Positions 36,701 through 48,279 of a stretch of 64,000 bases of DNA are shown here, piece after piece (the first letter of the stretch is position 1; each line of letters opens with the position of its first letter). Below the pieces are notes generated by a model. It was given only the letters and a program-made list of their open reading frames with translations, was not told where the DNA came from and made no database searches. The position numbers were made by a program, and so were the translations under genes. This DNA comes from Casuarina equisetifolia (taxonomy: Eukaryota; Streptophyta; Magnoliopsida; Fagales; Casuarinaceae): contig CM052361.1 in assembly GCA_028551475.1 (NCBI GenBank), positions 875,501-939,500 on the forward strand. Direction: 5' to 3'.

Positions 36701-39700
36701 CTAAGGATTTTCTTTTTCCTTTTGCTTCTTTGTTTCATTGTAGAGATCTTGAAACTATTAAGAATTCATTTTCTCCATTTAAATTTTTAGCAGCATTTAT
36801 TGTAAATTCACTCTATTAGATCATATAGACTATAGATCATAGCTACTTTGTTTTTAAACTAGTTCCTTGAATTTCTTAAATGCTTTAGAAACCTATAATT
36901 TTCTTAACTAGAGACACCTATGTTTTTGGACTTTCAACACAAGCCATTAGTGAGAAAAAAAAAAAAGGTAACTGTTCTTATCAGATGATGACATATTAAT
37001 TGAACTAACAAATTGTAGGTGCTTATTCTCCTTTCACTAGTCTCATTGGGAAAAGTCTTTCCTAGATTACTGGGCATAAACATCCTTCACAAAGTTGATA
37101 TAGGTGGTCATAGAAAGGTAACCTTTTGGACATCTTCTTCCCAAACTCTCTCTCATCAAAAGGTTACAATTCATCCTAAGAATGTCCTATCTTCTTTCTC
37201 CTAATTGTTCCCAAGCTCAAAATACTAATTTTGTGCTTGATACATGGAAACGGTAGAAATAAGTTAATGTTGTCCACTTTTCAAGAGAATTAACTTTGTG
37301 CTTTTCCACTTTATGCCAATTTTGGACTTTACTACAAATTTACTTTATATACATATGGTTTGTTGATTCTCAAGATACCACGCATTCTTTCTTGTAGCTT
37401 TGAATTGTTTCCTTTTCTGCATTCTCTTATCTGATAAGTGTATCACCCCTTTTGCAGAGGTGACCACCTCTTTCTCCTCTCTCTTCCACGTTCAGTTTCA
37501 TTTCCTTAACCTTTAGGGTTCTCCAAAGGCAAAGGCCATTTTTTGCCGTATTTGTCCCACAGACTCCTACTTTTTCTAAACATCTTCTCTTCATAAGTTT
37601 GTAGCATCCTACAAGTTGATCAAAGATTATGGAACTCGAGTAGTTTGGCTATTTGACAATAATAACAATATAGTTGAGTGTAGGATCCAATGAACAGAGC
37701 ATTTTTATGTCACGACCTTTGTATCATCTAAGTCTTCACCATACCTATTTAGTTGGATCACAACAGTTAGGACTCCCGACAAGTAATCTGAAATTGACTG
37801 AAATGCTATCACATGCAGGTATTGAAACTCACCTCGTAAACTTAGGAGTTGAACTTTCTTTACTTTATCAAACTCTTTGACAAGAGATTTTGAATAATCT
37901 TTCAATTTTTCTTAGAAGTTGTGGCATTAATAATCCTTTGTAACATGTTATCATCCAATGGATGATTATGATAGCTTTTTGATCCATTTTTTCGCTGACT
38001 TGTAAAGACTCCTATGGTATAGAGATATAAGGATCTTCATCATTTACCTTCTTACAACGTTTTTTCAAGTATGATCCCAATATTTCCTTCATGCAGATTG
38101 ACCAATTATCATGATCATATTTGGTGAACTAAGACATTTGAAATGCAATAATTACATTTACCATTTTCTTTTCTCCCCACAAGTAGCTTTGATACCACTT
38201 GTTGGAAATCAAGAGAGCTTAGACATACTCAATAAAATTGAAAGGAGGATGAACACAAATCTAACTTTCTATTCCACTAACTTGAAAGCAATGACTAGGG
38301 CACAAAGGTGATTATAAGTAAAATGCAACCATAGCATTTACCATCTTCTTTTCTTATCACAAATAGCTTTGATACCACTTTATGTAATCAAGATAGCTTA
38401 AACATGCTTAAGTACTCTAAGGAAGATAAGTTAGAAGAGGATGACCATAAATATAGAATTTTATTCTATTCACTTGAAAACAATGACTAAAGCATATAAA
38501 TATCTACGAGTGAATGCAATCATTGCATTTACCATATTCCTTGTTATCACAAGTAGCTTTGATACTACTCAAAAGAGCTGAAACATCCTCCACATTCTAA
38601 AGAAGATAAGTTAAAAAGTAAAGAAACAAAGATATAACTTGTTATTCCACTCACTTTAAAACAATGACTTGTGTACATAGGTATTTATAAGTTACACTAG
38701 ATGCTTTTAGTCTTCTAATAATCAAATCACTCATTTACATTAAATAAGAGAAAGGAAGAGGAAGGCCCATATATAAATATCTGTTATAAAATTAAAGATA
38801 CTGTTGATTATGAATTTAGTCTTCCTTTTCATTCAATTTATACACTACTTACATCTTATGAAATATAAGATACTCACAGGCTTTAGTGGTATGCAGAATC
38901 AGCTGATGATTGAAACTGTAAGAGCACTAGAAGAAGAGGTATGCATCTTTGACTCATGGTTCATGTGAAACTTGATGCATTGCACAAAATAATTATTCAT
39001 GTTGGATAATAACAAAACTTGCAACAGGTTTTACAGAGTATGTGAGAGAAGGTTTGGCATATTATTGAAGGGCTATCTCATATTACTGTAGCCTAACCTT
39101 TGAACCAATTTGAAAGTGTTATTAACTTAGTTTATCTATGTTGTTTTTGGTGTGACTAAGCCATAGTTTGGCATCCCCCAGGCCCCCCTTGGGGGGTCGG
39201 TGGGTGGGGGGGTCGCCGTTGTGTTAGTGGCATTTAAAGAGCTTGTCTTTCCCATATCTGGTTTGAATATAAGATTTGGTGCTATAACATGCCCGATGGT
39301 TGCGAACGGATCCAATATCCCACAATGATATTGTAAAAGCACTGTGAGGTGAGATTGCTTGATTGTTTGAATCAGGTTTAAATCAGATCTTATTTCGCTT
39401 TCTAGCAACCTGTCTTGATTTAGTGGAGGAAGTAATTCAAAGGCTGGTGGTGGGGATATTACCAATTAGTCCTACAACATTGATTTAAGATTTCTAGATT
39501 AACCATGTCGAAGTTGACAGATCTCCATGAAATGGATCTGTAGCGCTGGAGCAGTTTGACACAAACGTCAAACGAGCGCCTGAGTCTGATTGTTTCCATT
39601 GCAACTTAAACACCGAGATCTAATAATGATCTGCAAGCAAGTTTGAGTTGAGAAATCCAGTGAAAGACCAAACAACAGAAGGATAGTTGCAACTGATTTC

Positions 39701-40434
39701 TGAAGTTGAAAAACACTATATCAAGAAAGTTGGGTTAGTGACCAATTCAGTCTGGCCTCAAAAGCTTTGCTTCATCTGAAGGCAACATTTCAGGGTGTTT
39801 TAGTGTAAGTGAAGAGTTAGTCATTTAGAAGACAACGCCCTTTTATAAGTCGTGCTTCTGAATTTATGGTTTTGAAAAGATGCTATCAATAGGATGTTCA
39901 AAGATGGAGTCCGAACACCAACTGCCAAAGAGACCTTGACATTGGTGTGGAATCAATACAGAGATCTTATAATATTGAGAAGCAGTTCACATAACTTGAT
40001 ATCAAGGATTGTGCTAACAACCCATACTATCACCATCCAATGCATTATGACGCCTTGAATCTCCATTAGCATAGACGCATGCATGTATATATGGCATCAA
40101 ATGACAGACGAAGATTCTACAAACAGCATTTTTGTCATGCTTTGAAATTTACTTTCTGTCTCAATCTCCTTAATTAGCAGGAAAAGGAGCTAAGGAGAGA
40201 GATGACTGGCTTGGGGGAAGAGGTAATTAAAGAAAGAAATCAAGAGAACTCTACTTTCTATGTACGTAATCTATCTGATCTTCACGTCTTGTCTTCTAGG
40301 TTGAGATGGCAGCAACCACGAGTGAGAATCCTGAATCTAGCCATAGCCGTCTCCTGGAAATGGAGTGCAACACCTATTCTGAAGGCGATCCCACTCCAGC
40401 CCAGCAGACCATTCTGCGACTGTTTAACTTTTAA
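23420..40434 (+). CDS. MIKC-type MADS-box transcription factor, FLC-like (copy B, complete, 7 exons)
   Basis: Exons: 23420-23604 (185 nt), 34429-34507 (79), 35562-35623 (62), 35905-36004 (100), 38897-38938 (42), 40181-40222 (42), 40300-40434 (135 with TAA); every junction is GT/AG and phases agree, giving 645 nt or 214 aa. Residues 1-60 form the MADS DNA-binding domain ([33 protein letters not shown]). Residues 61-88 are the I region and about 89-170 the K-box ([44 protein letters not shown]), used for dimerisation in this family. The C-terminus ends TILRLFNF. The exon lengths are those of MIKC genes; seven exons, a very long first intron and the MADS sequence suggest the FLOWERING LOCUS C clade of flowering repressors. 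Another MIKC clade remains possible. Exons 2-7 lie within the segmental duplication. The product would be nuclear. Confidence 0.9.
23910..24198 (+). promoter_or_regulatory. Two RY-type words early in intron 1
   Basis: CATGCAT lies at 23910-23916 and the palindrome CATGCATG at 24191-24198, about 310 and 590 bp after exon 1. In Arabidopsis FLC, B3 proteins VAL1/VAL2 bind RY (TGCATG) words just inside intron 1 to start Polycomb silencing (established). Functional equivalence is a hypothesis; other RY words occur further on, for example near 25490. Confidence 0.3.
24460..26750. repeat. Diverged tandem array of about 320-bp units in intron 1
   Basis: A core of the form GGTTTTARAACAACTTTTAAC recurs near 24480, 24792, 25129, 25461, 25782, 25970, 26153 and 26399. 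The first five are spaced 312-337 bp apart, the later ones 183-246 bp because of internal deletions. Each unit also carries a TTTGGCCAACAATCTTTTAG-like word, a CTTGATTGGTTTGGTCT-like word, a CTCTCTTTTTTAAGAG stem and a GTAGATCATGCTTAATCACC-like word. No coding frame is present. Confidence 0.85.
26760..29750 (+). other. Intron 1 interior, no gene seen
   Basis: Mainly non-coding AT-rich sequence. A CT-rich run (ATCTCTCTCTCTC, about 28058) is the only simple repeat noted, and no protein family was recognised on either strand. Confidence 0.5.
29759..30390. repeat. About 306-bp tandem repeat in intron 1
   Basis: Units begin with TGTCATGATYCAAGAC at 29759 and 30064; a third, truncated start (TGTCATGGTTAATTAAGG) is at 30371. 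Shared internal words include AGTGGCTTCA(C/T)TCTAGG and CTAATACCATTTGTCATG-like ends. The two full units are roughly 80-85% alike by eye. Confidence 0.85.
30727..30767 (+). repeat. (GA)n microsatellite
   Basis: About 20 uninterrupted AG dinucleotides in intron 1 of the MADS-box gene. GA tracts can be bound by plant BPC/GAGA factors that recruit Polycomb (established); a role here is speculative. Confidence 0.95.
33201..33344 (+). repeat. 72-bp tandem duplication in intron 1 of copy B
   Basis: Counterpart of 728-871, with units at 33201 and 33273. Confidence 0.9.
34812..34859 (+). other. Possible alternative 48-nt exon in intron 2
   Basis: Bounded by a good acceptor (TGCAACAG) and a consensus donor (GTAAGT). 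It is 48 nt and open in phase 0 ([16 protein letters not shown]), so inclusion between exons 2 and 3 would keep the frame. The counterpart in copy A (2335-2382) keeps both splice sites and differs at two bases. It is not part of the standard MIKC exon set, so it is listed as a possibility only. Confidence 0.25.
38145..38690. repeat. About 185-bp tandem repeat, three units, in intron 4 of copy B
   Basis: The anchor A(A/G)TAGCTTTGATACCACT falls at about 38182, 38362 and 38552, and each unit also carries a TTCCACT...CTTGAAA.CAATGACT-like word. The array lies just upstream of exon 5, inside the 3.6 kb missing from copy A. Confidence 0.85.
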
Positions 40435-41703
40435 ACAGCAGTTTGTGGCTAAAGCACACTTGCCACCTATCATCACCATCTAAAATTGCCATGGACAGCA
40501 TCGCTCCCTAGTTTGATAAGCTGGAATGGTGTTTCAACCTCCCGAAGTATGGAAATAATCATCTATGTAGAACCCAATTAACCTGCAGAAGCGTATAAAT
40601 ATTTGTGCATGTAGAACCCAGTTAATGCAGGGAGCACCAACAATGTCCACGTCAGGCTTCCTTGACAAGTGTTTGAATTCGGCAGAACCACGTGTCGATG
40701 CTTTGGCACTGATTTTTAGCTTTGGTTTCTTGCTGGACCACTTTGTAAGATAACAATGGTGTGGTGATGCATCTCTCTTTGTATAATAGTCCATAGCCGG
40801 TGTGATTATGTACGTGTCATAGAGTTGGGCATTGCTGTCCTGTGGCGTGGAATCTGCTATGAAAAAGAACTTTGGGATCTCCTAAACCTTTACTTTTGAA
40901 GATCGGGCATCTTAATAATAATATGTAAGTACGGATATGTGTAAGATGTAAGCACTGAAATAACAAAAGTTATCAAGTGGCTAAAATTACATATCTTTGA
41001 AGGATTTTGGTGGTGATAATTTTCTCTGGGTTGATTTTATTGGATGTTTTTTGTTATCCTTACTCCAAATGTTTCTTCAAAAAGATTATTGGAACTAAAT
41101 CAGAAGAAACAATCTGGGTGACCAATGTTGAGGATAGCAATGCAGATCGCAATCAGTAAAGCACAAAGTGGAAGTAACTCCAGCCATCCATGGTCGCTTG
41201 AAAACTCATCGGATTGGTATATATTCGAGAAACCTCTTATGGAAATTCAATCTGAACGTGTGTGGAAGAAGGAAGATGGGATGAGCTCTTTGACATTCAT
41301 TGGCTACTTTCTACCGGACTTAATTACTTTTATATACTATCATCCATCAAGTCCCATAAGTTTGATGTGTTTCATGTCCTCATAAGCCCGTAACATTTTA
41401 CAATGACTTCTTTGCAATCAGTTTTGAAAATGGATAGGCATTTGTGATGGTGGAATAAGAAAGCCACCAAGCTGAGAAGCACCCCAAGATTGCTGACAAC
41501 TCCGAGTCTTTCTTCTTCTAGTTTCTGGCATACATGTTACATTGTGTTTTGTATTTATGGATATGGAAATTGACACACCATTTTTTGCAGTTCCATTTTC
41601 TTCTTCTCCTCGTCAAAGTTATTCAAGTTGATTTGTTGTATAAACACTATAGTAGAGCTATTTAGGCTTACAAAGCACGCAAGGTTGATATAGGCTTATA
41701 GAG

Positions 41704-42166
41704 GTTTAAATTTGTAACGATATCTAAATAAAATATATTACAAGTTTAACATTAGTCTTTAAACTTAATCTTAAAAGTAATTAAGGCAAAGAAAAAAATA
41801 ACATCAATATATCAATTATATAAAATAATTATCATTTCATGAATACAATTATAAAACATGTATTATTAAAAAATCTATTAATAAACATCTATTATTAGGA
41901 AAACAACATTTATAAACATCTAAAAGATAACAAATTAATCAAAAAATTGACCAAAAACGAAGTAGGAAATGCTCTGAAATGCTGCAAAATTAGCTGTTCC
42001 CCAGACAATCTCCATTCCCTATCCAGTTCCCAAGCTTATCCTCTCGTCTCGATAATCGCGAAATCATTTTCCCACAATCCAAACAGTCGCCACAGTCCCA
42101 ATCGCTAGCGTTTAGGATTTCGAGCTTCTGAACCTGCAATCAAAGGCCCCAGAATTCGTCAGAGCC
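41704..42166. other. Spacer between the MADS-box copy and the next gene
   Basis: AT-rich to about 41940, then GC-rising 5' leader sequence ahead of the ATG at 42167. No gene seen. Confidence 0.5.
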
Positions 42167-42716
42167 ATGAGAGAACAAGACCCAGAATCCAGTGTTCTGT
42201 GCGAGCTACGCTCCATGATCGTTCACCTTCTCCGGACGCCTCCCCTACCCCTCCCGTTTCCAGTGCTAACAAACGCCGGATCCTCTTCGTCGAAACCGAC
42301 TTCGCCAGCTGCCTTTGGGTCGCTATTTCTCGGAATCTCGGTTGCCCTCATGCTCTTCGGGTCCGTCGCGTTCTGCATCGGCTTCATTCTGATGCCACTC
42401 GTCACTGCTCTAGTCATGCTCTTCTTCTTCGCTGGGTTCATCTCCAATTTGTCCCAACTGGGCCGCTCCATTCTCTGTCATTGCTGCCCCGAGGAGCATG
42501 GGCCTGGTAAGACCTTCTTGCCTGAGTTAACCAAGTTCGTGCCTTCTTATACTAATCTGCAAGTGTTTGGAGCGTCTGAGCAAAAGTTGTTGTTATTTAG
42601 TTTAAAGCTGTTTGTGTGCTTTTATATCAACAATGGTTTGGAAGACACAATTTTTACTTGTTTTCTGGTTGTTCATTCAAGCAGCTTGGGACTATGGAGT
42701 TGAGGCTTACGACTAG
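42167..42716 (+). CDS. Small plant two-helix membrane protein of unknown function
   Basis: Exon 1 is 42167-42506, starting MREQDPESSVLCELRSMI, a start I recall from an uncharacterised plant transmembrane family. A Ser/Pro-rich linker is followed by two hydrophobic segments at about residues 50-70 (FGSLFLGISVALMLFGSVAF) and 75-95 (ILMPLVTALVMLFFFAGF), then SNLSQLGRSILCHCC. A consensus donor GTAAGA at 42507 ends the exon in phase 1. The best second exon is 42685-42716 (acceptor AAGCAG, reading AWDYGVEAYD then TAG), giving 123 aa. Reading through the donor would instead give 178 aa with an unrelated tail. The second exon is less certain than the first. Role unknown; probably an endomembrane or plasma-membrane protein. 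Confidence 0.6.
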
Positions 42717-43277
42717 TTTGAAGCAGGGAAAGTTAGAAAGAAGAGAACACTTTCGAGGTTAGCTAGATTGTGTGCTAGACATTAGTTTGGTCCTTTTTTG
42801 GGTTGTATCGATATGTTTCGCTTGGCCCTGGTAATGGGGTTCTTGCACTGCCATGGCGCTGGCAATGTACAACAATTTGGCCTTGGGGTGCTGAATTTCT
42901 TGCATGTGCCTTTTTTCTGACACTTATTTTGGGTAATTTTCATTTACTCGAGAGCGCTTTATGCAGTTGTATTATTGGTGTTATCATTTATAAAGAATCT
43001 GCATGAGCAGATTTTGATCGTCACTGCAATTACTTTTAATGGTGGATTTTATCAATTGACCTTTAAGAAGTTCATTTACTGCCTAACAGAGAATGTATTC
43101 GACACCCAGTGGTTCATACTTCCAAGTATTGTATTTTGGGCTGTGTTCTTTTCTGGACTAGATGGTTGGAAATCAGAGGCTTTATAATCGCAAGTTACAA
43201 TTTAGAGAAGCTTTAATACTTGGGCTATGTGATCTTGGTGGGTGGGTAAGCATCACAAGCTATGGACATGTAACACT

Positions 43278-43583
43278 AGATCTGATATCGTGTTTAGATT
43301 TAGACTGGTGTTTGTGATGTTATTCTATAAACTGGCATTGATTGTAGATCTTGCATGTTCACTTTCTTTCCCCTCTGTTTTAGGCTTTTCATTCGCTTTA
43401 GAAACTTTTTGGATTCTTCTGATTGCCGGTAGATCGGATATCGTGTTTAGATTTAGACTGGTATTTGTGATGTTATTCCATAAACTGGGATTGATTGTCA
43501 ATCTTGCATGTTCACTATCTTTCCCCACTGTTTTAGGCTTTTCGTTCGCTTCAGAACCTTTTTGGATTCTTCTGATTGCCAGT
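43278..43583. repeat. 153-bp tandem duplication
   Basis: Two units begin AGATCTGATATCGTG (43278) and AGATCGGATATCGTG (43431), with a dozen or so differences. They lie in the downstream, probably untranslated, sequence of the gene at 42167. Confidence 0.9.
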
Positions 43584-43928
43584 AGTCTCCTTAAAGAATG
43601 TGAATAAGCAATTCTACAGGGTTCTTACGAATTGCAATTGCTGGAAACTTTGAATTGGCTAACATTTTGATACCTCTGAAGGTTCCCTCAGTTTTTATGT
43701 GATAGATGGAACCTTCTTCTATCGAATATATTATGCTGATACAAAATTCCATGAGCTGCGTGCTGTTAATCTAATGAATACAGCCCAAAAAGATCTTTTC
43801 ATAAACTCAAAAACCGAGGCCTGAGAGATGATTCTGACGTGTCGCCCAGAAGTTCTCAGACAGGTGATGGTGCCATTGAAAATGATACAGATACAGAACC
43901 AGGAGGAAGATTAAGATTTGGAGCGAAA

Positions 43929-44138
43929 TCAGCCTGTGGTGATATGAACACCGATGGCAATAAGGAAGATTGTGATGAGTCCGAAGAAGATGATGGTATG
44001 CACCAAGATGGAGACCCCACTGGTCTTCATGTTTGCGAATTCCACCACTCGGCTGTTGCCGGGCAGCTGGAACAACAGCCCCGGCGTCAAGATCACAAAC
44101 AGCACCACTGCGATTACAACGGGGCCCCAATCCGCCAT
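43929..44138 (-). CDS. DUF3339 family membrane micro-protein (paralog 1)
   Basis: Intronless, 69 aa, starting MADWGPVVIAVVLFVILTPG. It has the full DUF3339 layout: an N-terminal DWGP, a first membrane helix (about 6-24), a short hydrophilic loop with LFQLPG and RVVEF, the motif MKTSGVSILVH, and a second helix ending in IGVHITTG. The family is plant-specific with no assigned biochemical role. The ATG follows from the conserved start. It is transcribed divergently from paralog 2, with about 2.0 kb between start codons. It is most like paralogs 2 and 5 (TSG[VI]SILVH group). Confidence 0.93.
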   Translation of the reverse strand: MADWGPVVIAVVLFVILTPGLLFQLPGNSRVVEFANMKTSGVSILVHTIIFFGLITIFLIAIGVHITTG

Positions 44139-44780
44139 CTCTGTTTCTCTCTGTTCTTCAGTGTTACAGAGGAGCCAACGGAACTATTATAGCAACGGAA
44201 GGCAAATGGCGATCGATGAGGACAAAACGGCAGAAGGGTGTTGAATTCAACGAAACGGACTTGGGAAGCGACGGGATGCGACCCCACTGGTCGGCCGGAA
44301 GTTGCATCTTTCGTCTCCTTGGAAAGTCGGTTGCTTTGGATGTTACAACGTGATGGGGTCGAAGTGAAAGAGACAGCCATGCATTCTGGATTTGTCCGAG
44401 TTGTGTGTTTGTGTTTGATGAATAATGATGTCTTAGACCCTCTGAAAATCATGTCTAGAATTTAACAAATGGTGTAGTAAACACAGATAAAAAAATGCAA
44501 TATATATTGTATAGTTTGGAATAAACTAATTTTTTATGTTCATAGAGAGAAAAGTTAGATTTTGCAACAAAATGCAAAACACACGAAGAACATTACACAG
44601 TTTTAATATCTACTAATTTGTTACTTTTTTGAGATTTTCTAATGTTAAGAATCTATTAAAAACTACAGAAAAGAAAAAAGAACAAGGATATTCCATGATT
44701 TAGAATAAAGTACTCTGAGAATTTTTCCCTTTTTAGCAATGTTTTCTCTCGTATCATTATGACATGTCGTTAAATGAAAC

Positions 44781-45056
44781 AATAAACAAACATTTTCGAT
44801 GTCTTATGCTTATAAAGAATTGAGGTAAACATTAATTAATAAAGTTCTTATTTTATCCTTACTACACTAGGAAAGCCCAGTTGATAGGAAACCCAACTAG
44901 ATTTCAAGACGATATTCTAATAAACAAACATTTTCGATGTCTTATGTTTATAAAGAATTTGAGATAAACATTAATTAATAAAATTATTATTTTATCCTTA
45001 CTCCATTGGCAAAGCCCAGTTGATACAGAACCCAACTAGATTTCAAGACAATATTC
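44781..45056. repeat. 138-bp tandem duplication
   Basis: Units begin AATAAACAAACATTTTCGATG at 44781 and 44919 and end near GACRATATTCT; they differ at roughly a dozen positions. They lie in the spacer between DUF3339 paralogs 1 and 2. Confidence 0.9.
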
Positions 45057-46145
45057 TTGTCTCTCCTTAGTCCTAAATGGGGATGGGTCCAAATCCATAA
45101 TCTTCATGTCATCTTTAGCATAACCGAAGGCAATACTAGTATATTCCAAATTACTACATTATAATTTCTTATGTATTTCAATCATTAAGTTAAAAAAATG
45201 TAAGTCTAAATACTAATCTCAATATGTTTCATTTAGATACCATCATCGAATTGAATTCCCATAAACTCAAACCCACTTCAGGCCTAATAAGCTTGTAATA
45301 ACCAGTCATGCTTTGCATCTAATGCCCCACTCTAGCTTATTGTGGTACTTAAAACATCCTTTAGCTCTATTGTAGCATTTATGCAGAAGTCACCCCTTTT
45401 ATGGTTTGAATTTGAAAAATAAATACTATCTATCATATATCTCAACTATTAAGTTAAAAGATATAAGTTTAAAAGTTAAGTTTCAATACATTTTATTTAA
45501 ATATTATCACCAATTTAAACCTTCATAAACAAAAGCCACTATAAGCTTCCACAAAGCCGGGACAGCCAATTTGTAGGAAACATCCATGATCTTCTTGGTA
45601 TCTGTAGAATCAGTTCATTGGCTGCTTGTGAGAAGAGCAACCGACAAAATCTCTGTACCTACTACTTCTTTTATTCCTCACTTTATTTTCTGCTTTCTTA
45701 GTCCCTTCATTCCTTAGGGCGTGCATTTTCCTCCTGTAAAGATGCAAACCGATCATGGAAGCATTCAAAACACACGTACCCTTGACTCCATCATCTTTTT
45801 CCCATGCATTTCCTTTCCCAATTTTCTTATCAGTTCTTTTCATAAAGCCTCCATTTCATCAATGTCTAAAGCAAGTAAAAAGAAGCCTTATAACAATTAT
45901 TTGGGGCTAAGAAAGAAAAAGTGTTTGTTTCCATCAGCGTAAAGTAAACCCACTAACAACACATACCTTTCCTCTTCTTTAAACTCTCTGTCTTCTTTCA
46001 CACCAAGTTTAGCACCCCATCTGATCCTTCACCACCAAGGAAATCGGTCTGATTCGCCTCTTCTACATATATTCACACCCCAAGAGAAAACCCAAGTTTC
46101 AATTTCTCCGTTTGAGAGAGACAGAGAAACAGAGACGCAGAGAAG

Positions 46146-46358
46146 ATGAGTGCAGATTGGGGGCCGGTCGTTGTTGCGGTGGTTATGTTCATCCTGTTAT
46201 CACCGGGGTTGCTGTTCCAACTGCCGGCGAGAACGAGGGTGATAGAGTTCGGGAACATGTACACCAGTGGGATTTCCATTCTGGTTCACGCCATCATATA
46301 CTTTGCCATAATCACCATCCTGATCATTGCAGTTGGTATTCACATACACGTCCATTGA
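46146..46358 (+). CDS. DUF3339 family membrane micro-protein (paralog 2)
   Basis: Intronless, 70 aa, starting MSADWGPVVVAVVMFILLSP. Same two-helix plan: DWGP, helix 1, LLFQLPARTRVIEF, MYTSGISILVH, helix 2 ending VGIHIHVH. One residue (Ser2) is inserted before the usual Asp compared with the other copies. The leader just before the ATG is purine-rich (GAGAGAGACAGAG). It lies divergent to paralog 1 and convergent to paralog 3. The open frame shifted by one base (46112-46390) is a shadow. Confidence 0.93.
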   Translation: MSADWGPVVVAVVMFILLSPGLLFQLPARTRVIEFGNMYTSGISILVHAIIYFAIITILIIAVGIHIHVH

Positions 46359-46829
46359 TCCAAATTATGCCCACCGGGTGCTTGTTGTAAGGTTTTCCTT
46401 TTCCTTTTTCTTTTAACTTTTCCCTCCTCAAGCTGGGGCTGCTGTATCCTTCTGTCCAAGTTTTCATCTTCTATACCTGCTTGTAGCTTTCGTTTAAATT
46501 GTAATCAAAATCGGAAATCGTCTGTTTCTTTTTCGGCCACTCCAAAGCTTGTTATTCTATTCAAGAAGTTTGAGCTGATTGACGTCTCAGGATGCAGAAG
46601 GCCTGGCTGAATTCTTGTTTTTTAACAGGATTTAGCATTAAAGATGCAATTTATTAATGTCATTCCATCCGTATTCCATCTATGTTAGAAAAGGCTTCTG
46701 GAGAGGAGTTGAGTTTACCAATAAAAAAATTGAAATGTTCAACTCAAAGATTAAATGATTCTTTTTTATTTAAACTTTGCATCAAAAATCTTATATTTTG
46801 ATATAAAACTCTTATCTTTCATATATTTT

Positions 46830-48279
46830 CTTACACGTTAAGCATCATTTGACTAGAGTCATTTAGAATGAAACAATTATTCTAGGACTAATCCCATGTA
46901 ATAAGATTAAAAAAATCAATCTGTTTGACTAAAAGTCATCTAGGGTGAAACAATCATTCTAGGACTAATATCATGTAATAAAGTTTAAAAATTTAACCCA
47001 AAATTAAATTGTGCTTTTCCTTAATCGATCAGTTTTTAAAAGGGGTAATTGGACCCTTCTTAAGCGTAAGCAAGCAGGTTTAACACAAATCTAGGCGTCT
47101 TAGAGAGACATAAAGCTCTGAAATAAGGTAAAATGGTACAGTGAAGCACATGCCTGCTGGCCCGTAATGCACAGCATAGATCGGATGCCAAAATAGCACT
47201 AGAATCAAGGATGGTACACCTTATTCAAATAGTTGCAGACCGAGCAAAATACCAAAGTCCACGGCCCCAGCACGTGAACCAGCCCAATGCATGTTTTGAT
47301 TTCACAAAATATGCACATTTAGGGGAACTCGATGCGAGAATCCGGCCATTAAATACGAGTATTTGCTACGATCCTTGCGTTTAGATAACAAAAACTATGA
47401 GGCAATGGGGAGCATTCTGAAAATTATATTGAGAGTTGTGAGCTAATCTCATCACCACTGTCAGATAAAGTTGCAGAGTTCCTAAGTAACATCAACGGGA
47501 TGTCCCTGCACCAGATTCATATGCCACAGCAAAATCAAGAATAGATATAGGAGTAAATTGTGTCGGCAATACCACTTGTTGCGGCTCTGATATCAAATGG
47601 CTGTTCTTGCATATTGATCTCCAACCAGAGTCACATTACCAGATAAAATCAGGTAATAGTTCAAAAAGTAAATGTTGGTTACAGCTCCCGAATTCAAACC
47701 AAAGTCTAACAACAGAGAAAATGGTTCTAATAGCTTCCAGAAACAATCATCAACCCTTTGGCAATCAAAGTGGCACTGGTGCAGGGCAAATAGATGAAAC
47801 AAACAGTTGAAAACCCCTAGAAGATCGTCCGTAAAATGGTCCATAAATAAACCCAAATCAGAAAATTTAACGTCCATCCTCTGGACTCTTCCAGAGTTTA
47901 TCCTGCCGGCACACCATTTTGAAAGCAAGTTCGAAAGCATTAGAGTAAAGCTATAAACACAAAAGAATATCGAGGTCTGAGATGAAGGATCTATAATCTT
48001 TTCTTATTTCATTTTTGCTTCCTAAGACTGCATGCTTGACTAGCAAATCTGAACTGTTTAATCAAAAGTAGCTAAGATTCCATGAACCCAGGCGAATTTT
48101 CTAGCCTTCCTGACATATCCCATGAAACTCGTAAATGAAAGGAAGAAAGCTAATACCCAAATCAAAAAGGCCCGAGCTTTGCATATTTCACTAGAAAAGT
48201 GTCTCATCAAGAAATCCAAAACACAAACACAGATCTCGAGCAGAAACCAAACCATGAGAAAGAAGCTAAGACCACCGGT
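46830..48279. other. Spacer between convergent DUF3339 genes
   Basis: An imperfect 76-bp direct repeat sits at about 46849-47000 (TTGACTA, then GAAACAATYATTCTAGGACT). Part of 47400-48279 may be the 3' untranslated region of paralog 3. The minus-strand frame 47593-47940 has no recognisable family and is not called. Confidence 0.5.

Larger units (their letters stand above)
32473..41703 (+). repeat. Segmental duplication, right copy (copy B)
   Basis: Direct repeat of 1-6105, starting in intron 1 and ending about 1.27 kb past the stop codon of the MADS-box gene. It is longer than the left copy because it retains about 3.6 kb (36332-39930) holding exon 5, and it lacks the 372-bp insertion. The copies start about 32.5 kb apart, with the copia element, the AT-rich mosaic and exon 1 of copy B between them. 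Confidence 0.93.

Noticed and set aside
39136-39465. 109-codon minus-strand frame rich in Pro and Thr
   Set aside because: Depends on a G-run in intron 5 of the MADS-box gene; no domain or start context seen.
44033-44353. Several overlapping 96-117 codon frames around DUF3339 paralog 1
   Set aside because: Shadows of the conserved minus-strand DUF3339 frame and its leader.
47593-47940. 115-codon minus-strand frame
   Set aside because: No family resemblance; more likely 3' untranslated sequence of DUF3339 paralog 3.
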